Shown here in pieces: positions 45,633 through 53,469 of a stretch of DNA of 64,000 nucleotides. The position numbers were made by a program, and so were the translations under genes. Origin of the DNA: Hyphomicrobiaceae bacterium (GTDB taxonomy: Bacteria > Pseudomonadota > Alphaproteobacteria > Rhizobiales > Hyphomicrobiaceae). A model generated the notes under the pieces. The model made no database searches. It was given only the letters and a program-made list of their open reading frames with translations, and was not told where the DNA came from. How positions within the stretch are numbered: the stretch's first letter is position 1; every line of letters begins with the position of its first letter. Location: contig JALHOW010000003.1 in assembly GCA_022842785.1 (NCBI GenBank), positions 558,001-622,000 of the forward strand, in the 5' to 3' direction.

Positions 45633-46262
45633 ATGCCCGCAAAATCGCACGCCTTATTGACTATCACACTGCTCGGCAGCCTCCTCGCGCTCGCCGCGCC
45701 GGCCAGTGCTTTCGAGACCTACAAGGTCGTCGGCGTTGCGGCTGGCGACAAGCTCGCGGTCCGCGAGGAGCCCGAAGAGGGCGGCAAGCCCACGGACTGG
45801 AAAGAACTCGCGAGTATCCCGGCGGATGCCACCAATGTTCTCGGCACCGGTCGTTCCAAAGAGATCAACAAGCAGCGCTGGTCAGAGGTCGTCGTCGGCT
45901 CGGTCACAGGTTGGGTGAATGCGCGCTTTCTTACAGCCGACGATCCTGTGGATCTCAAAGGCGAGATATTTCACTGCGCCGGTACGGAACCCTTCTGGGG
46001 CGTCACGCTCTCGCCCAAGGCAGGCGAGTTCTCCGATCCGGACTCGAAATCGAAACTGACCGTCGAGCGCGTGCATCCGTCCGTGGCCCGCCTCTTTCCG
46101 CTGCTTTATCGCCTCCGCGACGAGAAGGGGCAGTCACTCCGCGCGACGGTCACGCATCAGCAATGGTGCAGCGACGGCATGTCGGACTACGACTATGCCT
46201 TCCAGGTCCTGCTGTCGGACGATGAAAACCTATTCGAGGGCTGCTGCTTCCTGAAGCGGTGA
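45633..46262 (+). CDS. Secreted SH3-like domain protein (COG3650-like)
   Basis: The 209-residue protein has a signal peptide (residues 1-26, APASAFE), then a bacterial SH3-type domain (YKVVGVAAGDKLAVREEPEE to VTGWVNARFL, about 28-100), and a C-terminal domain with FHCAGTEPFWGVTLSP and WCSDGMSDYDYAFQVLL, resembling the COG3650 membrane/periplasmic family. Four Cys in the C-terminal half could form disulfides. The role, perhaps peptidoglycan binding, is not determined. It is convergent with the lipoprotein gene. Confidence 0.75.
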   Translation: MPAKSHALLTITLLGSLLALAAPASAFETYKVVGVAAGDKLAVREEPEEGGKPTDWKELASIPADATNVLGTGRSKEINKQRWSEVVVGSVTGWVNARFLTADDPVDLKGEIFHCAGTEPFWGVTLSPKAGEFSDPDSKSKLTVERVHPSVARLFPLLYRLRDEKGQSLRATVTHQQWCSDGMSDYDYAFQVLLSDDENLFEGCCFLKR

Positions 46263-46277
46263 GGACTGAAGCCCCAC

Positions 46278-46925
46278 TCACCGCATCGCGATCGGCAGAT
46301 TGTTCAGCGAGTCGATGTACCATTTCTCGGCTTCGACGATCGCCGGGTTCTCGCCGTTCGCGTAGATCCAGCTGTCGACCGCCCAACGCTGGCCGTTGCC
46401 CTTCTCGACGAGCACCGCCGTCCAGTGCGTCCAGCCCGAGATGCCCCTGAGGAGGTTCTCCTTGGACATTGGGCGAGTAATCGTGTGGTTCTTCAGAAGC
46501 CCGTTGTGGTCGAGCACCTTGAGATAGCTCGTCGTGTTCGTCGCCTCGTCCACGCAATCCTGCTGCGTGGGATCGCCCGAGGCCGCGAAATCCATGCCGG
46601 GGCGGTCCTTGTCGGTGCCGATCTGCTTGCCGACCCTTGTCTCCATCCAACCAATAGCGTAGGCAACACTACGGCGCTCGCCCTTGGCGTCGTCCGTATT
46701 GCGCATCTTCGCCATCAGCTTGCGCAGCTCGGCGATGTCCTGATCGGTGAAGCGGAAGCGCGTCTGCATCTTGCAGCCATAGGCATGGCAAACATGCACG
46801 ACGTTCCCATCGGGTGCCTGGGACTTGAACTCTGCGTAGTGCAGGGATACCGGACCCTCGCGCTCGTAGGTGCAGCCCGACAGCAGCGCGCCAAGTACCA
46901 ATCCAATCAAAGCCGTAGCGCGCAT
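46278..46925 (-). CDS. Lipoprotein with a possible Cys-His-Asp transglutaminase-like triad
   Basis: The 215-residue product has a lipobox LLSGC (lipid Cys18). After a Cys pair (VCHAYGCKM, 46 and 51), the C-terminal half has QQDCVDEATN (Cys124), GWTHWTAVLV (His167) and RWAVDSWIY (Asp184). Order and spacing recall the Cys-His-Asp triad of bacterial transglutaminase-like proteinases, whose motif is DC-x-D/E, H-x-V-L and L-D. That reading is mine; no assignment is certain. ATG 46925 gives a proper lipoprotein signal. It diverges from trmFO. Confidence 0.72.
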   Translation of the reverse strand: MRATALIGLVLGALLSGCTYEREGPVSLHYAEFKSQAPDGNVVHVCHAYGCKMQTRFRFTDQDIAELRKLMAKMRNTDDAKGERRSVAYAIGWMETRVGKQIGTDKDRPGMDFAASGDPTQQDCVDEATNTTSYLKVLDHNGLLKNHTITRPMSKENLLRGISGWTHWTAVLVEKGNGQRWAVDSWIYANGENPAIVEAEKWYIDSLNNLPIAMR

Positions 46926-47032
46926 GCCCCTAGCCGAGCCCCTCAACCCCAACCCCGGTACCAGCAAGCGATGATTCGCCGCCAAATGCCAATGTCCTTG
47001 CGCGGACGAGATTGTCCACACAAAACAACACC

Positions 47033-48430
47033 ATGACCAAAGAAAGACCTTTACATGTGATCGGTGGGGGACTCGCCGGCTCCGAGGCCGCCTGGCAGAT
47101 AGCCTCGGCCGGCGTTCCGGTGGTCGTTCACGAAATGCGCCCCGTACGGATGACCGAGGCCCATCAGACCCAGAGCCTCGCCGAGCTGGTCTGTTCGAAC
47201 TCCTTTCGCTCCGACGACTGGGCCAACAACGCCGTCGGCCTCCTCCATGAGGAAATGCGCCGCGCGGACTCGCTCATCATGGCGGCAGGCGACACCCACA
47301 AGCTCCCGGCCGGTGGCGCCCTCGCCGTCGATCGGGACGGCTTTGCCGCCGAGGTCACGGCGCGGCTCGAGGCTCATCCGCTGGTGACGATCGCGCGAGA
47401 GGAAGTGGCCGGCCTGCCGCCCGCGGACTGGGAGAGCGTCATCATTGCAACGGGGCCGCTGACCTCGCCTGCTCTCAGCGCCGCCGTCGCCGGCCTCACC
47501 GGCGAAGGCGAGCTCGCCTTCTTCGATGCCATCGCGCCGATCGTGCACCTGCACAGCGTCGACGAGACCATCGCCTGGCGTCAGTCACGCTACGGCAAGA
47601 CCGGCCCGGCCGGCACCGGCGCCGACTACATCAATTGCCCACTCAGCAAGGACGAGTACGAAGCCTTCATCGACGCGCTCCTCGCCGGTGAAAAGACGTC
47701 CTTCAAAGAGTGGGAAGCGAACACGCCCTACTTCGACGGCTGCCTGCCGATCGAGGTCATGGCCGAACGCGGCCGCGAAACTCTCCGCTTCGGCCCCATG
47801 AAGCCCGTTGGCCTCGACGATCCGCGCACGGGCCGCTGGCCTCATGCCGTCGTCCAGCTCCGCCAGGACAATGCGCTCGGCACGCTCTGGAATATGGTCG
47901 GCTTCCAGACCAAGCTCCGCCACGCCGAGCAGACGCGCATCTTCCGCATGATCCCCGGCCTGCAGAACGCCGAATTCGCACGTCTCGGCGGCCTCCACCG
48001 CAACACCTTCCTCAACAGCCCGCGCCTGCTCGACAGCAACCTCCGCCTCAAGTCCATGCCGCGTCTGCGCTTCGCCGGTCAGATCACCGGTGTCGAGGGT
48101 TATGTCGAAAGCGCCGCCATAGGATTGCTCGCCGGACGCTTCGCCGCCGCCGAGCGTCTCGGCAGCACGCTCGCACCACCACCGCCGACCACGGCTCTCG
48201 GAGCGCTCATCGCGCACATCACGGGCGGTCACGTCGAAGCGAGTGGTGAGGGGCCACGCTCCTTCCAGCCGATGAACATCAACTTCGGCCTCTTCCCGGC
48301 CATCGAAGAACCGCGCACCGACGCAGACGGCAAGCGCATCAAGGGCAAGGAAAAGGGCTTCGCTCGCAAGCGTTTGATGGCCGAGCGCGCGCTCGCGGAT
48401 ATTGGTGGGTGGTTACGGGCTGCCACATGA
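47033..48430 (+). CDS. trmFO: tRNA (m5U54) methyltransferase TrmFO, folate-dependent
   Basis: The 465-residue flavoprotein methylates U54 of the tRNA T-loop with methylene-THF and FADH2. It starts [17 protein letters not shown] (FAD site), has [26 protein letters not shown] (Cys used in catalysis in characterised TrmFO), and [22 protein letters not shown] with a second functional Cys. The C-terminus has [12 protein letters not shown] 47033 gives the canonical start; a TTG at 47012 would add seven residues. A hairpin terminator follows. Confidence 0.96.
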   Translation: MTKERPLHVIGGGLAGSEAAWQIASAGVPVVVHEMRPVRMTEAHQTQSLAELVCSNSFRSDDWANNAVGLLHEEMRRADSLIMAAGDTHKLPAGGALAVDRDGFAAEVTARLEAHPLVTIAREEVAGLPPADWESVIIATGPLTSPALSAAVAGLTGEGELAFFDAIAPIVHLHSVDETIAWRQSRYGKTGPAGTGADYINCPLSKDEYEAFIDALLAGEKTSFKEWEANTPYFDGCLPIEVMAERGRETLRFGPMKPVGLDDPRTGRWPHAVVQLRQDNALGTLWNMVGFQTKLRHAEQTRIFRMIPGLQNAEFARLGGLHRNTFLNSPRLLDSNLRLKSMPRLRFAGQITGVEGYVESAAIGLLAGRFAAAERLGSTLAPPPPTTALGALIAHITGGHVEASGEGPRSFQPMNINFGLFPAIEEPRTDADGKRIKGKEKGFARKRLMAERALADIGGWLRAAT

Positions 48431-48500
48431 TCGCGCTTTCAGCGCGACGGGGCTTTCGCCCCTGGCCCCAATCGGGGGACACCCCCGAACCCCCGTCCTT
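48430..48500 (-). repeat. GC-hairpin intergenic repeat, copy 2 (inverted)
   Basis: Read on the minus strand, this segment gives GGGGGTTCGGGGGTG, then CCCCCGATTGGGG, GGGGC-GAAA-GCCCC and GTCGCGC. The order CCGATTGGGG...CCCCGTCGCG matches the plus-strand element at 51211-51262, and the outer parts match 22551-22672. It directly follows the trmFO stop. Confidence 0.6.
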
Positions 48501-48503
48501 TTT
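48473..48503 (+). terminator. Rho-independent terminator after trmFO
   Basis: CGGGGG at 48473-48478 can pair with CCCCCG at 48482-48487 or with 48490-48495; TCCTTTTTATAAT follows. It resembles the terminator at 22636-22676 in sequence (a G-run, a C-run, another C-run, CTTTTTAT), so both derive from the same repeat. Confidence 0.7.
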
Positions 48504-48607
48504 ATAATGGGAGTCTGCTGCCACCGCGGTAACCTCTCCGCATGGTCGTCGCTCGCAGCCCGCACCAAAATCACAAAGGCGGGTGGGTTCGGGAGGGTGT
48601 GCCTCGT

Positions 48608-48686
48608 CGCGCCGAAGGCGCGCCACAAGAAACCAAGAGCGCGAGGTCATGCCGAAGGCATGGGTCTCGCTCGCAGCGAAGCTGCG
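48608..48686. repeat. Three consecutive GAA-triloop hairpins before the cinA-type gene
   Basis: CGCGCCGAAGGCGCG (48608-48622), CATGCCGAAGGCATG (48648-48662) and CGCAGCGAAGCTGCG (48672-48686) each have a six-base perfect stem and a GAA loop. The middle one is further enclosed by GCGAG (48641-48645) and CTCGC (48666-48670). They lie in the leader of the gene at 48710. Confidence 0.6.
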
Positions 48687-48709
48687 ACATTCACAAGGGG
48701 AACGCTCAA

Positions 48710-49198
48710 ATGCAAACGCTGCTGCCCATCGCCGCCGAGATCGCGGAGATCCTGAAGGCACGCAAGGAAACGATCGCGATCGCGGAGTCCTCGACGGGTG
48801 GGCTCATCAGCGCGGCGCTGCTCTCGGTGCCGGGCGCGTCCGCCTATTACCTCGGCGGCGCCGTCGTCTACACGCGACAGGCACGCGCAGCGCTGACAAC
48901 CATCACCGATGACGACATGCGGAAGGTGCGCTCGGCCAGTGAGCCCTATGCGGCGCTGCTCGCTAAGCAGGCGCGCGAGCAAATGGGCGCGACCTGGGCG
49001 CTCTCGGAAACAGGCGCCACCGGCCCGACCGGCAACCGCTATGGCGATGCGGCGGGCCATTCCTGCATGGCGGTCTCCGGCCCCGCCAACGCCGTCATCA
49101 CGCTGGAGACGGGTTCACCCGACCGCGAGGCCAACATGCGGGCCTTCGCCGAGCGCGCGCTCACGCTTCTCAAGGAAACGCTCGGCAAGGCGCGCTGA
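48710..49198 (+). CDS. CinA C-terminal-type nicotinamide-nucleotide amidase (PncC family)
   Basis: The 162-residue single-domain protein has KETIAIAESSTGGLISAALL, YYLGGAVVYT and SETGATGPTG, the motifs of the CinA C-terminal amidase. In E. coli PncC this domain deamidates nicotinamide mononucleotide in the NAD salvage cycle. Here the N-terminal MoaB-like domain of full CinA is absent. ATG 48710 follows AAGGGGA. A longer frame upstream is formed only by repeat hairpins. Confidence 0.9.
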   Translation: MQTLLPIAAEIAEILKARKETIAIAESSTGGLISAALLSVPGASAYYLGGAVVYTRQARAALTTITDDDMRKVRSASEPYAALLAKQAREQMGATWALSETGATGPTGNRYGDAAGHSCMAVSGPANAVITLETGSPDREANMRAFAERALTLLKETLGKAR

Positions 49199-49199
49199 A

Positions 49200-50408
49200 C
49201 TACTCCGCCGGCTGTGTTTGCGATCGCGCAAGCACAGTCTCGCGGCCGGGCCCTGGATCGAGCGGTACGAGCAGCGACAGCATCAGCGATGTAAACGCGA
49301 TGCAGGCGCCCAGCCAGAAGATGATCGAGTAGTTGATCGTCCCGAGCAGGCCGAAGCTCACGGGGATCGCCACTGCAGCAATGTGGTTGATCGTGAAGGC
49401 GACCGACGCCGTCGCTGCCATGTCTGCGGGGTCGCCGATCTTCTGGAAGTACGTCTTCTGCGCCAGGATGAGCGTGAAGAAGATGCCGTCGATGATGAAG
49501 AGGCCGGCCGCGACATGGGGGCTGTCCGTCATCGCGTAGCCGATGAACACGCAGATAAGCACGCTGTTCTCGAGCATGATGGTGTTGCGCTCGCCCCACT
49601 TCTGCACGAGACGGCCGAGCCGCGGCGCGAAGAATGTGTTGAGCGATGACGTGACCAGCATGAGCATGGCCATGTCGGCAACCGTGTAGCCGAACTTCTT
49701 GACCAGCAGAAACCCGCCGAACGCCATGAAGAGCTGGCGCCGCGCGCCGCTCATGAACGTCAGCGCATAGTAGAGGCCATAGCGCTTACGAAAGACGAGC
49801 CCTGAGCGCTGGCGCACCGGCCCCTCGAAGCGCTTGAAGTAGAACATCGCAACGACGGTGAGGAAGGCGCACGACAGCCCGAGAATGGCGTAAAGCGCCG
49901 CATAGTTACGCCAGCCGAGCCACCACACGATTGCGAGGCAGCCATAGGCGACGAACTGCGCCGCCGCGCCAGCACTGATGATGCGACCGATCAGTGAGGG
50001 CGCCTGTGCTTTCGGCAGAAGCTGGAGCTGCAGTGATGTATTGACCGTCTCGAAGTAGTGGAAGCCGACCGACATGATGAAGGTCGACATCAGCACGCCC
50101 ATGAGCGTCGGGTTGCTGCCCGTCAGCGCAACACCGAGGCCGAGCAGCACCAGCGCGATATAGCCGAGCACCTGCTCGCGCATGATCATGAGCCAGATGG
50201 CCACGGTGAAGGCGAGAAAGCCCGGGATCTCGCGCACCGTCTGCGTCAGGCCCGCCTCGAACCAGCCAAAGCCCACCGCCTCGATGGTGTAGTTGTGCAG
50301 CATGGCATTCCAACCGGCAAAGCCGAGCCAGTTGATGAAATGCAGCGCCATCAGGAATCGCACGGCCGAATGAATGGCCAGCGGATCGGCAGAACGAGGG
50401 TCAGTCAT
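49200..50408 (-). CDS. MFS transporter
   Basis: The 402-residue protein has 12 predicted membrane helices. Its N-terminal half (FINWLGFAGWNAMLHNYTIE, ETVNTSLQLQLLPKAQAPSLIGR) and LLVKKFGYTVADMAMLMLVTSS mark a distinct, uncharacterised MFS subgroup that lacks the classic loop 2-3 motif. The C-terminal tail is short and polar. Its stop is one base from the cinA-type gene on the other strand. Substrate unknown. Confidence 0.87.
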   Translation of the reverse strand: MTDPRSADPLAIHSAVRFLMALHFINWLGFAGWNAMLHNYTIEAVGFGWFEAGLTQTVREIPGFLAFTVAIWLMIMREQVLGYIALVLLGLGVALTGSNPTLMGVLMSTFIMSVGFHYFETVNTSLQLQLLPKAQAPSLIGRIISAGAAAQFVAYGCLAIVWWLGWRNYAALYAILGLSCAFLTVVAMFYFKRFEGPVRQRSGLVFRKRYGLYYALTFMSGARRQLFMAFGGFLLVKKFGYTVADMAMLMLVTSSLNTFFAPRLGRLVQKWGERNTIMLENSVLICVFIGYAMTDSPHVAAGLFIIDGIFFTLILAQKTYFQKIGDPADMAATASVAFTINHIAAVAIPVSFGLLGTINYSIIFWLGACIAFTSLMLSLLVPLDPGPGRETVLARSQTQPAE

Positions 50409-50524
50409 GTGGAGCCCCGTGAAATTGACGAGGGACGCTGCGCCGCGTCGCCAATTGCGTCAACCGCGGATTTCGCAGGGCGCCACTGTCTTTATCGCTA
50501 TGCAATGCGAGCGAAGTGACTCCT

Positions 50525-51124
50525 CTAAGGTTTGAGCTTTTCTGCTTCTTCTATCAAAGAGGTAAGATACGCGAGGGTCAGTTCCGCTACTGCAACCGGA
50601 TGTCTGATCTCGAGAGTCCGACCGAGATGGGCTGTCGGTGGGTCGAATTCATCCCCGAAGCGTATGTCCTTGACGCGCACAAGCCGAGCGCTGTTACCCA
50701 TGACAGCCTCGATCCTGATTTTCATTTTCTCCGGAGGTTTGCCTTTGGTGCGAAATGATAGAGGTCTGTTGGGATCATCAATGATCTCGTACCCCTCGCC
50801 CTCTGCCATCCGAAACTGTCGATTTCTGAAAGTTTGGAGTCCACTCTCTAGGCCGTGCTCTTCGGAATTGCGCGCATGATGAATGTACGAAAGGAGTTCG
50901 TCGCTCTTACGCTCGTGTTTCTTGCGGCCGAACCATGCGCTAGAAACTCCATTGGATTTCGCGCCCTGTTCTAGCTTGGAATAGATTGATCCGGCCGCCA
51001 TCACAAAGTCGGTCCATGCGTCTTCGAACTCGACAGGCTGAATGGTTCTGTCCTGCATTTTAGCTACAGCTGCTTTGATGCGCTCCAAGCGGCGTCGTGC
51101 GTGCTTAATTGCAGTCGGGTGCAT
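50525..51124 (-). CDS. HEPN-like protein, candidate RNase or toxin-type domain
   Basis: The 199-residue product is not a family I can name. Its N-terminal part is helical (residues 1-58), followed by LLSYIHHARNSEEHGLESG, where Arg85-Asn86 to His90 fits the R-x4-H motif of HEPN nucleases with the polar residue after Arg. The C-terminal half (from about 115) seems beta-rich and may bind a partner. Base composition is clearly less GC-rich than the flanks, and a REP-like repeat lies just upstream, suggesting transfer. No MNT/antitoxin gene is adjacent. Confidence 0.75.
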   Translation of the reverse strand: MHPTAIKHARRRLERIKAAVAKMQDRTIQPVEFEDAWTDFVMAAGSIYSKLEQGAKSNGVSSAWFGRKKHERKSDELLSYIHHARNSEEHGLESGLQTFRNRQFRMAEGEGYEIIDDPNRPLSFRTKGKPPEKMKIRIEAVMGNSARLVRVKDIRFGDEFDPPTAHLGRTLEIRHPVAVAELTLAYLTSLIEEAEKLKP

Positions 51125-51210
51125 GAGTATTCCAATACCGGCAAAGAAGAAAGACGAGGCAATGGAACCTGACTCGGTGGAGCGCGGGCACCGCGCTTTG
51201 CGTTAGGCAA

Positions 51211-51262
51211 GGGGAGGGTGTGCCTCCCGATTGGGGTGCGGAGACTAGTCCCCGCGTCGCGT
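51211..51262 (+). repeat. GC-hairpin intergenic repeat, copy 3
   Basis: GGGAGG-GTGTG-CCTCCC (51212-51228) is followed by GATTGGGG, GACTAGTC within GGAGACTAGTCCCC, and GCGTCGCG. The block order matches 22551-22612 and, inverted, 48430-48500. It fills much of the gap between the HEPN-like gene and the HIBADH-type gene. Confidence 0.6.
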
Positions 51263-51269
51263 AGCGGCC

Positions 51270-52160
51270 TTACACATTGCCCTCGTCCTTCATGACCTTG
51301 CGGATGACCGGCGTATAGCGATCGCCGTCGCCGGCCATGATCGCTTCGTCGAAGAGCGTCGCTACGAGATCGGCACCGCGCGCCTTGATGCCGGCCATCT
51401 TCGCAAGATCGCGCGCATAAGAGAGGTCCTTCTGCGCATAGCGCACCGAGAAGGCCCCCTCGGGATAGTCCTGCGGCAGCAGGTGCTTCATGCCGTGATT
51501 GCGCAGCACGAAGCTGTCGGCGGACCCCTTCGACATGGTCTCCAGCAACAGCTTTCCGTCGACGCCCGAGGCTTCGGCAATCGAGAGTGCTTCCGCGACG
51601 GCCATCGTGGTCTCGAACACAACCATGTTGTTCATGATCTTCACCACCTGCCCGGCACCGACCTCACCACAGTGCGTGATCTCGTTGCCCATGGTCTCGA
51701 GGATAGGCTTCAGGCGTGCGAAGACTTCAGGAGATCCCCCGACCATGATCGAGAGCGTGCCGTCGACGGCCGCGCGGCGTGTGCGCGCGATCGGGGCATC
51801 GGCGAAATCCGCACCCTTGGCCGCAAGATCGGCTGAAAGCTTGCGCATGAGCGCAGGAGGTGCCGTCGACATATCGACCAGCGTCTGGCCCGAGCGCATG
51901 AGCGCAACGAGACCTGATGCCCCTTCCGTGACGATCTCGACCTCGCGGCCGCCCGGCAGGCACATGATGACCACATCGGCCGCCTGGGCGAGGCCCCGCA
52001 GCGAAGTTGCAAGCCCGACGTTATCGGCCTTGAGGCGCTCGAGCGGTTCCTGGCGCTGGTCGAACGCGACGACCTTCCACGGGCCCTTGCGGGCAAGGTT
52101 CCGGCACATGGCCTCGCCCATGACGCCGAGACCGATGAAGCCGATCGTCGAAATGCTCAT
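51270..52160 (-). CDS. 3-hydroxyisobutyrate dehydrogenase-family NAD(P) oxidoreductase
   Basis: The 296-residue beta-hydroxyacid dehydrogenase has the cofactor loop GFIGLGVMGEAM, the hinge DMSTAPPALM, the substrate motif DAPIARTRRAAVDGTLSIMVGG and the catalytic Lys in GAGQVVKIMNNM. The Asp at the end of the second strand (VVAFDQRQEP) suggests NAD over NADP. Substrates may be 3-hydroxyisobutyrate, tartronate semialdehyde or similar. The usual Gly-Gly after the substrate-motif Arg is replaced by TRRAA, so specificity may differ. ATG 52160 follows GAGGAAGAG. Confidence 0.9.
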   Translation of the reverse strand: MSISTIGFIGLGVMGEAMCRNLARKGPWKVVAFDQRQEPLERLKADNVGLATSLRGLAQAADVVIMCLPGGREVEIVTEGASGLVALMRSGQTLVDMSTAPPALMRKLSADLAAKGADFADAPIARTRRAAVDGTLSIMVGGSPEVFARLKPILETMGNEITHCGEVGAGQVVKIMNNMVVFETTMAVAEALSIAEASGVDGKLLLETMSKGSADSFVLRNHGMKHLLPQDYPEGAFSVRYAQKDLSYARDLAKMAGIKARGADLVATLFDEAIMAGDGDRYTPVIRKVMKDEGNV

Positions 52161-52200
52161 TCTCTTCCTCCGGTATTCCCTGCTTGGCGCGCCACCGTCT

Positions 52201-53391
52201 TCAGTCGCACTCACTTTTTCTATAAGGGCCGTACTCGGCAAGCGCGAGCCGCTGCTGCGCCATGTAGTCCCGCTCTTCCACGAGATAGCGGGCGACCGCT
52301 TTGCGAAAACCCGGATCGGCAATCCAATGGACGGAATAGGTCGGCGTCGGCATGTAGCCGCGCGCGAGCTTGTGCTCGCCCTGCGCGCCCGCCTCGACAC
52401 GCGCGAGCTTCATCGCGATAGCGATCTCGATGGCCTGGTAGTAGCAAAGCTCGAAATGCAGGAAGGGGTGGTGCTCGATCGCGCCCCAGTAGCGGCCGTA
52501 GAGGCAATCGCCGCCGATGAGATTGAGCGCGCCGGCGATGTATTTGCCTTCACGCCGCGCCATGACGAGCAGGCAGCGATCGCCCATGATCTCGCCGAGG
52601 AGCGAATAGAACTTGCGATTGAGATAGGGCCGCCCCCACTTCCGGCTGCCCGTATCCATGTAGAACTCGAAGAACGCATCCCAGTGCGCTTCGGTAATGT
52701 TGCGCCCGCGGAGGTGCTCGATGCTGAGGCCGGGAATGCTCTGCGCCTCGGCGCGCTCCTTGCGCACGGCCTTGCGCTTGCGTGAAGCAAGGCTCGCGAG
52801 AAAATCGTCGAAGGTCGCGTAACCCGCATTCTGCCAGTGGAACTGCTGGTCAGTGCGCTGGAGCCAGCCGGCATCCGCACCAATGCGCGACCACTCGTCC
52901 TCGCTCAAAAAGGTTGCATGCACGGACGACGCATCGGCTTCCTTGGCGAGCGCAACGGCGCCGGCGAGCAGCAGCCGCTCGCGCATCTCCGCCCCCTCCG
53001 CCGCACCGACCATGAAACGCCGCCCCGGCACAGGCGTGAACGGCACGGCGATCTGGAGTTTGGGATAGTAGCGTCCGCCCGCCCGCTCATAGGCCTCGGC
53101 CCAGCCGTAGTCGAAGATGTACTCGCCCTTGCTGTGGCTCTTGAGATAGCAGGGCGCGACACCGGTGATCGCGCCATCCTGCTCCAAGGCCAGATGGCAC
53201 GGCGACCAGCCCGTGCGGCGGCCGACTGTTCCTGAGCGCTCCAGTGCCAGAAGAAAGGCGTGCGTGGTGAAAGGATTGAGCGTCGCCGGATCCGGGTTCG
53301 CGAGCGCGTCCCAGACGGCGGCATCGATACTCTCGATCGCGGGATGCACGCGGACGTGCGGCTCAGTACTCAGCGGTACCTCTCCCTGCAC
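52201..53391 (-). CDS. GNAT/FemAB-like protein (COG3146 family)
   Basis: The product, about 396 residues, belongs to the COG3146 proteins with a double acyltransferase fold. Typical segments are NPFTTHAFLLALERSGTVG, FDYGWAEAYERAGGRYYPKL, FDDFLASLASRKRKAVRKER and HFELCYYQAIEIAI with ARVEAGAQGEHKLARGY. Members may transfer aminoacyl or acyl groups in envelope or lipid synthesis, though function is unproven. The start is uncertain: GTG 53391 is used here; GGGAGAGG just downstream could also serve a later start. The rpsA terminator lies just beyond. Confidence 0.82.
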   Translation of the reverse strand: MQGEVPLSTEPHVRVHPAIESIDAAVWDALANPDPATLNPFTTHAFLLALERSGTVGRRTGWSPCHLALEQDGAITGVAPCYLKSHSKGEYIFDYGWAEAYERAGGRYYPKLQIAVPFTPVPGRRFMVGAAEGAEMRERLLLAGAVALAKEADASSVHATFLSEDEWSRIGADAGWLQRTDQQFHWQNAGYATFDDFLASLASRKRKAVRKERAEAQSIPGLSIEHLRGRNITEAHWDAFFEFYMDTGSRKWGRPYLNRKFYSLLGEIMGDRCLLVMARREGKYIAGALNLIGGDCLYGRYWGAIEHHPFLHFELCYYQAIEIAIAMKLARVEAGAQGEHKLARGYMPTPTYSVHWIADPGFRKAVARYLVEERDYMAQQRLALAEYGPYRKSECD

Positions 53392-53410
53392 AACATCACG
53401 GAACAGCGCC

Positions 53411-53451
53411 CAACAAAAAAGGCGCCGCGAACGTGGCACGTTCGCGGCGCC
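53411..53451 (-). terminator. Rho-independent terminator of rpsA
   Basis: A perfect 13-base stem (GGCGCCGCGAACG at 53421-53433 with its complement at 53439-53451) around a five-base loop is followed, on the minus strand, by six T (53415-53420). It lies 19 bases after the rpsA stop. Confidence 0.92.
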
Positions 53452-53469
53452 CTTGTCGACCTACAGATT

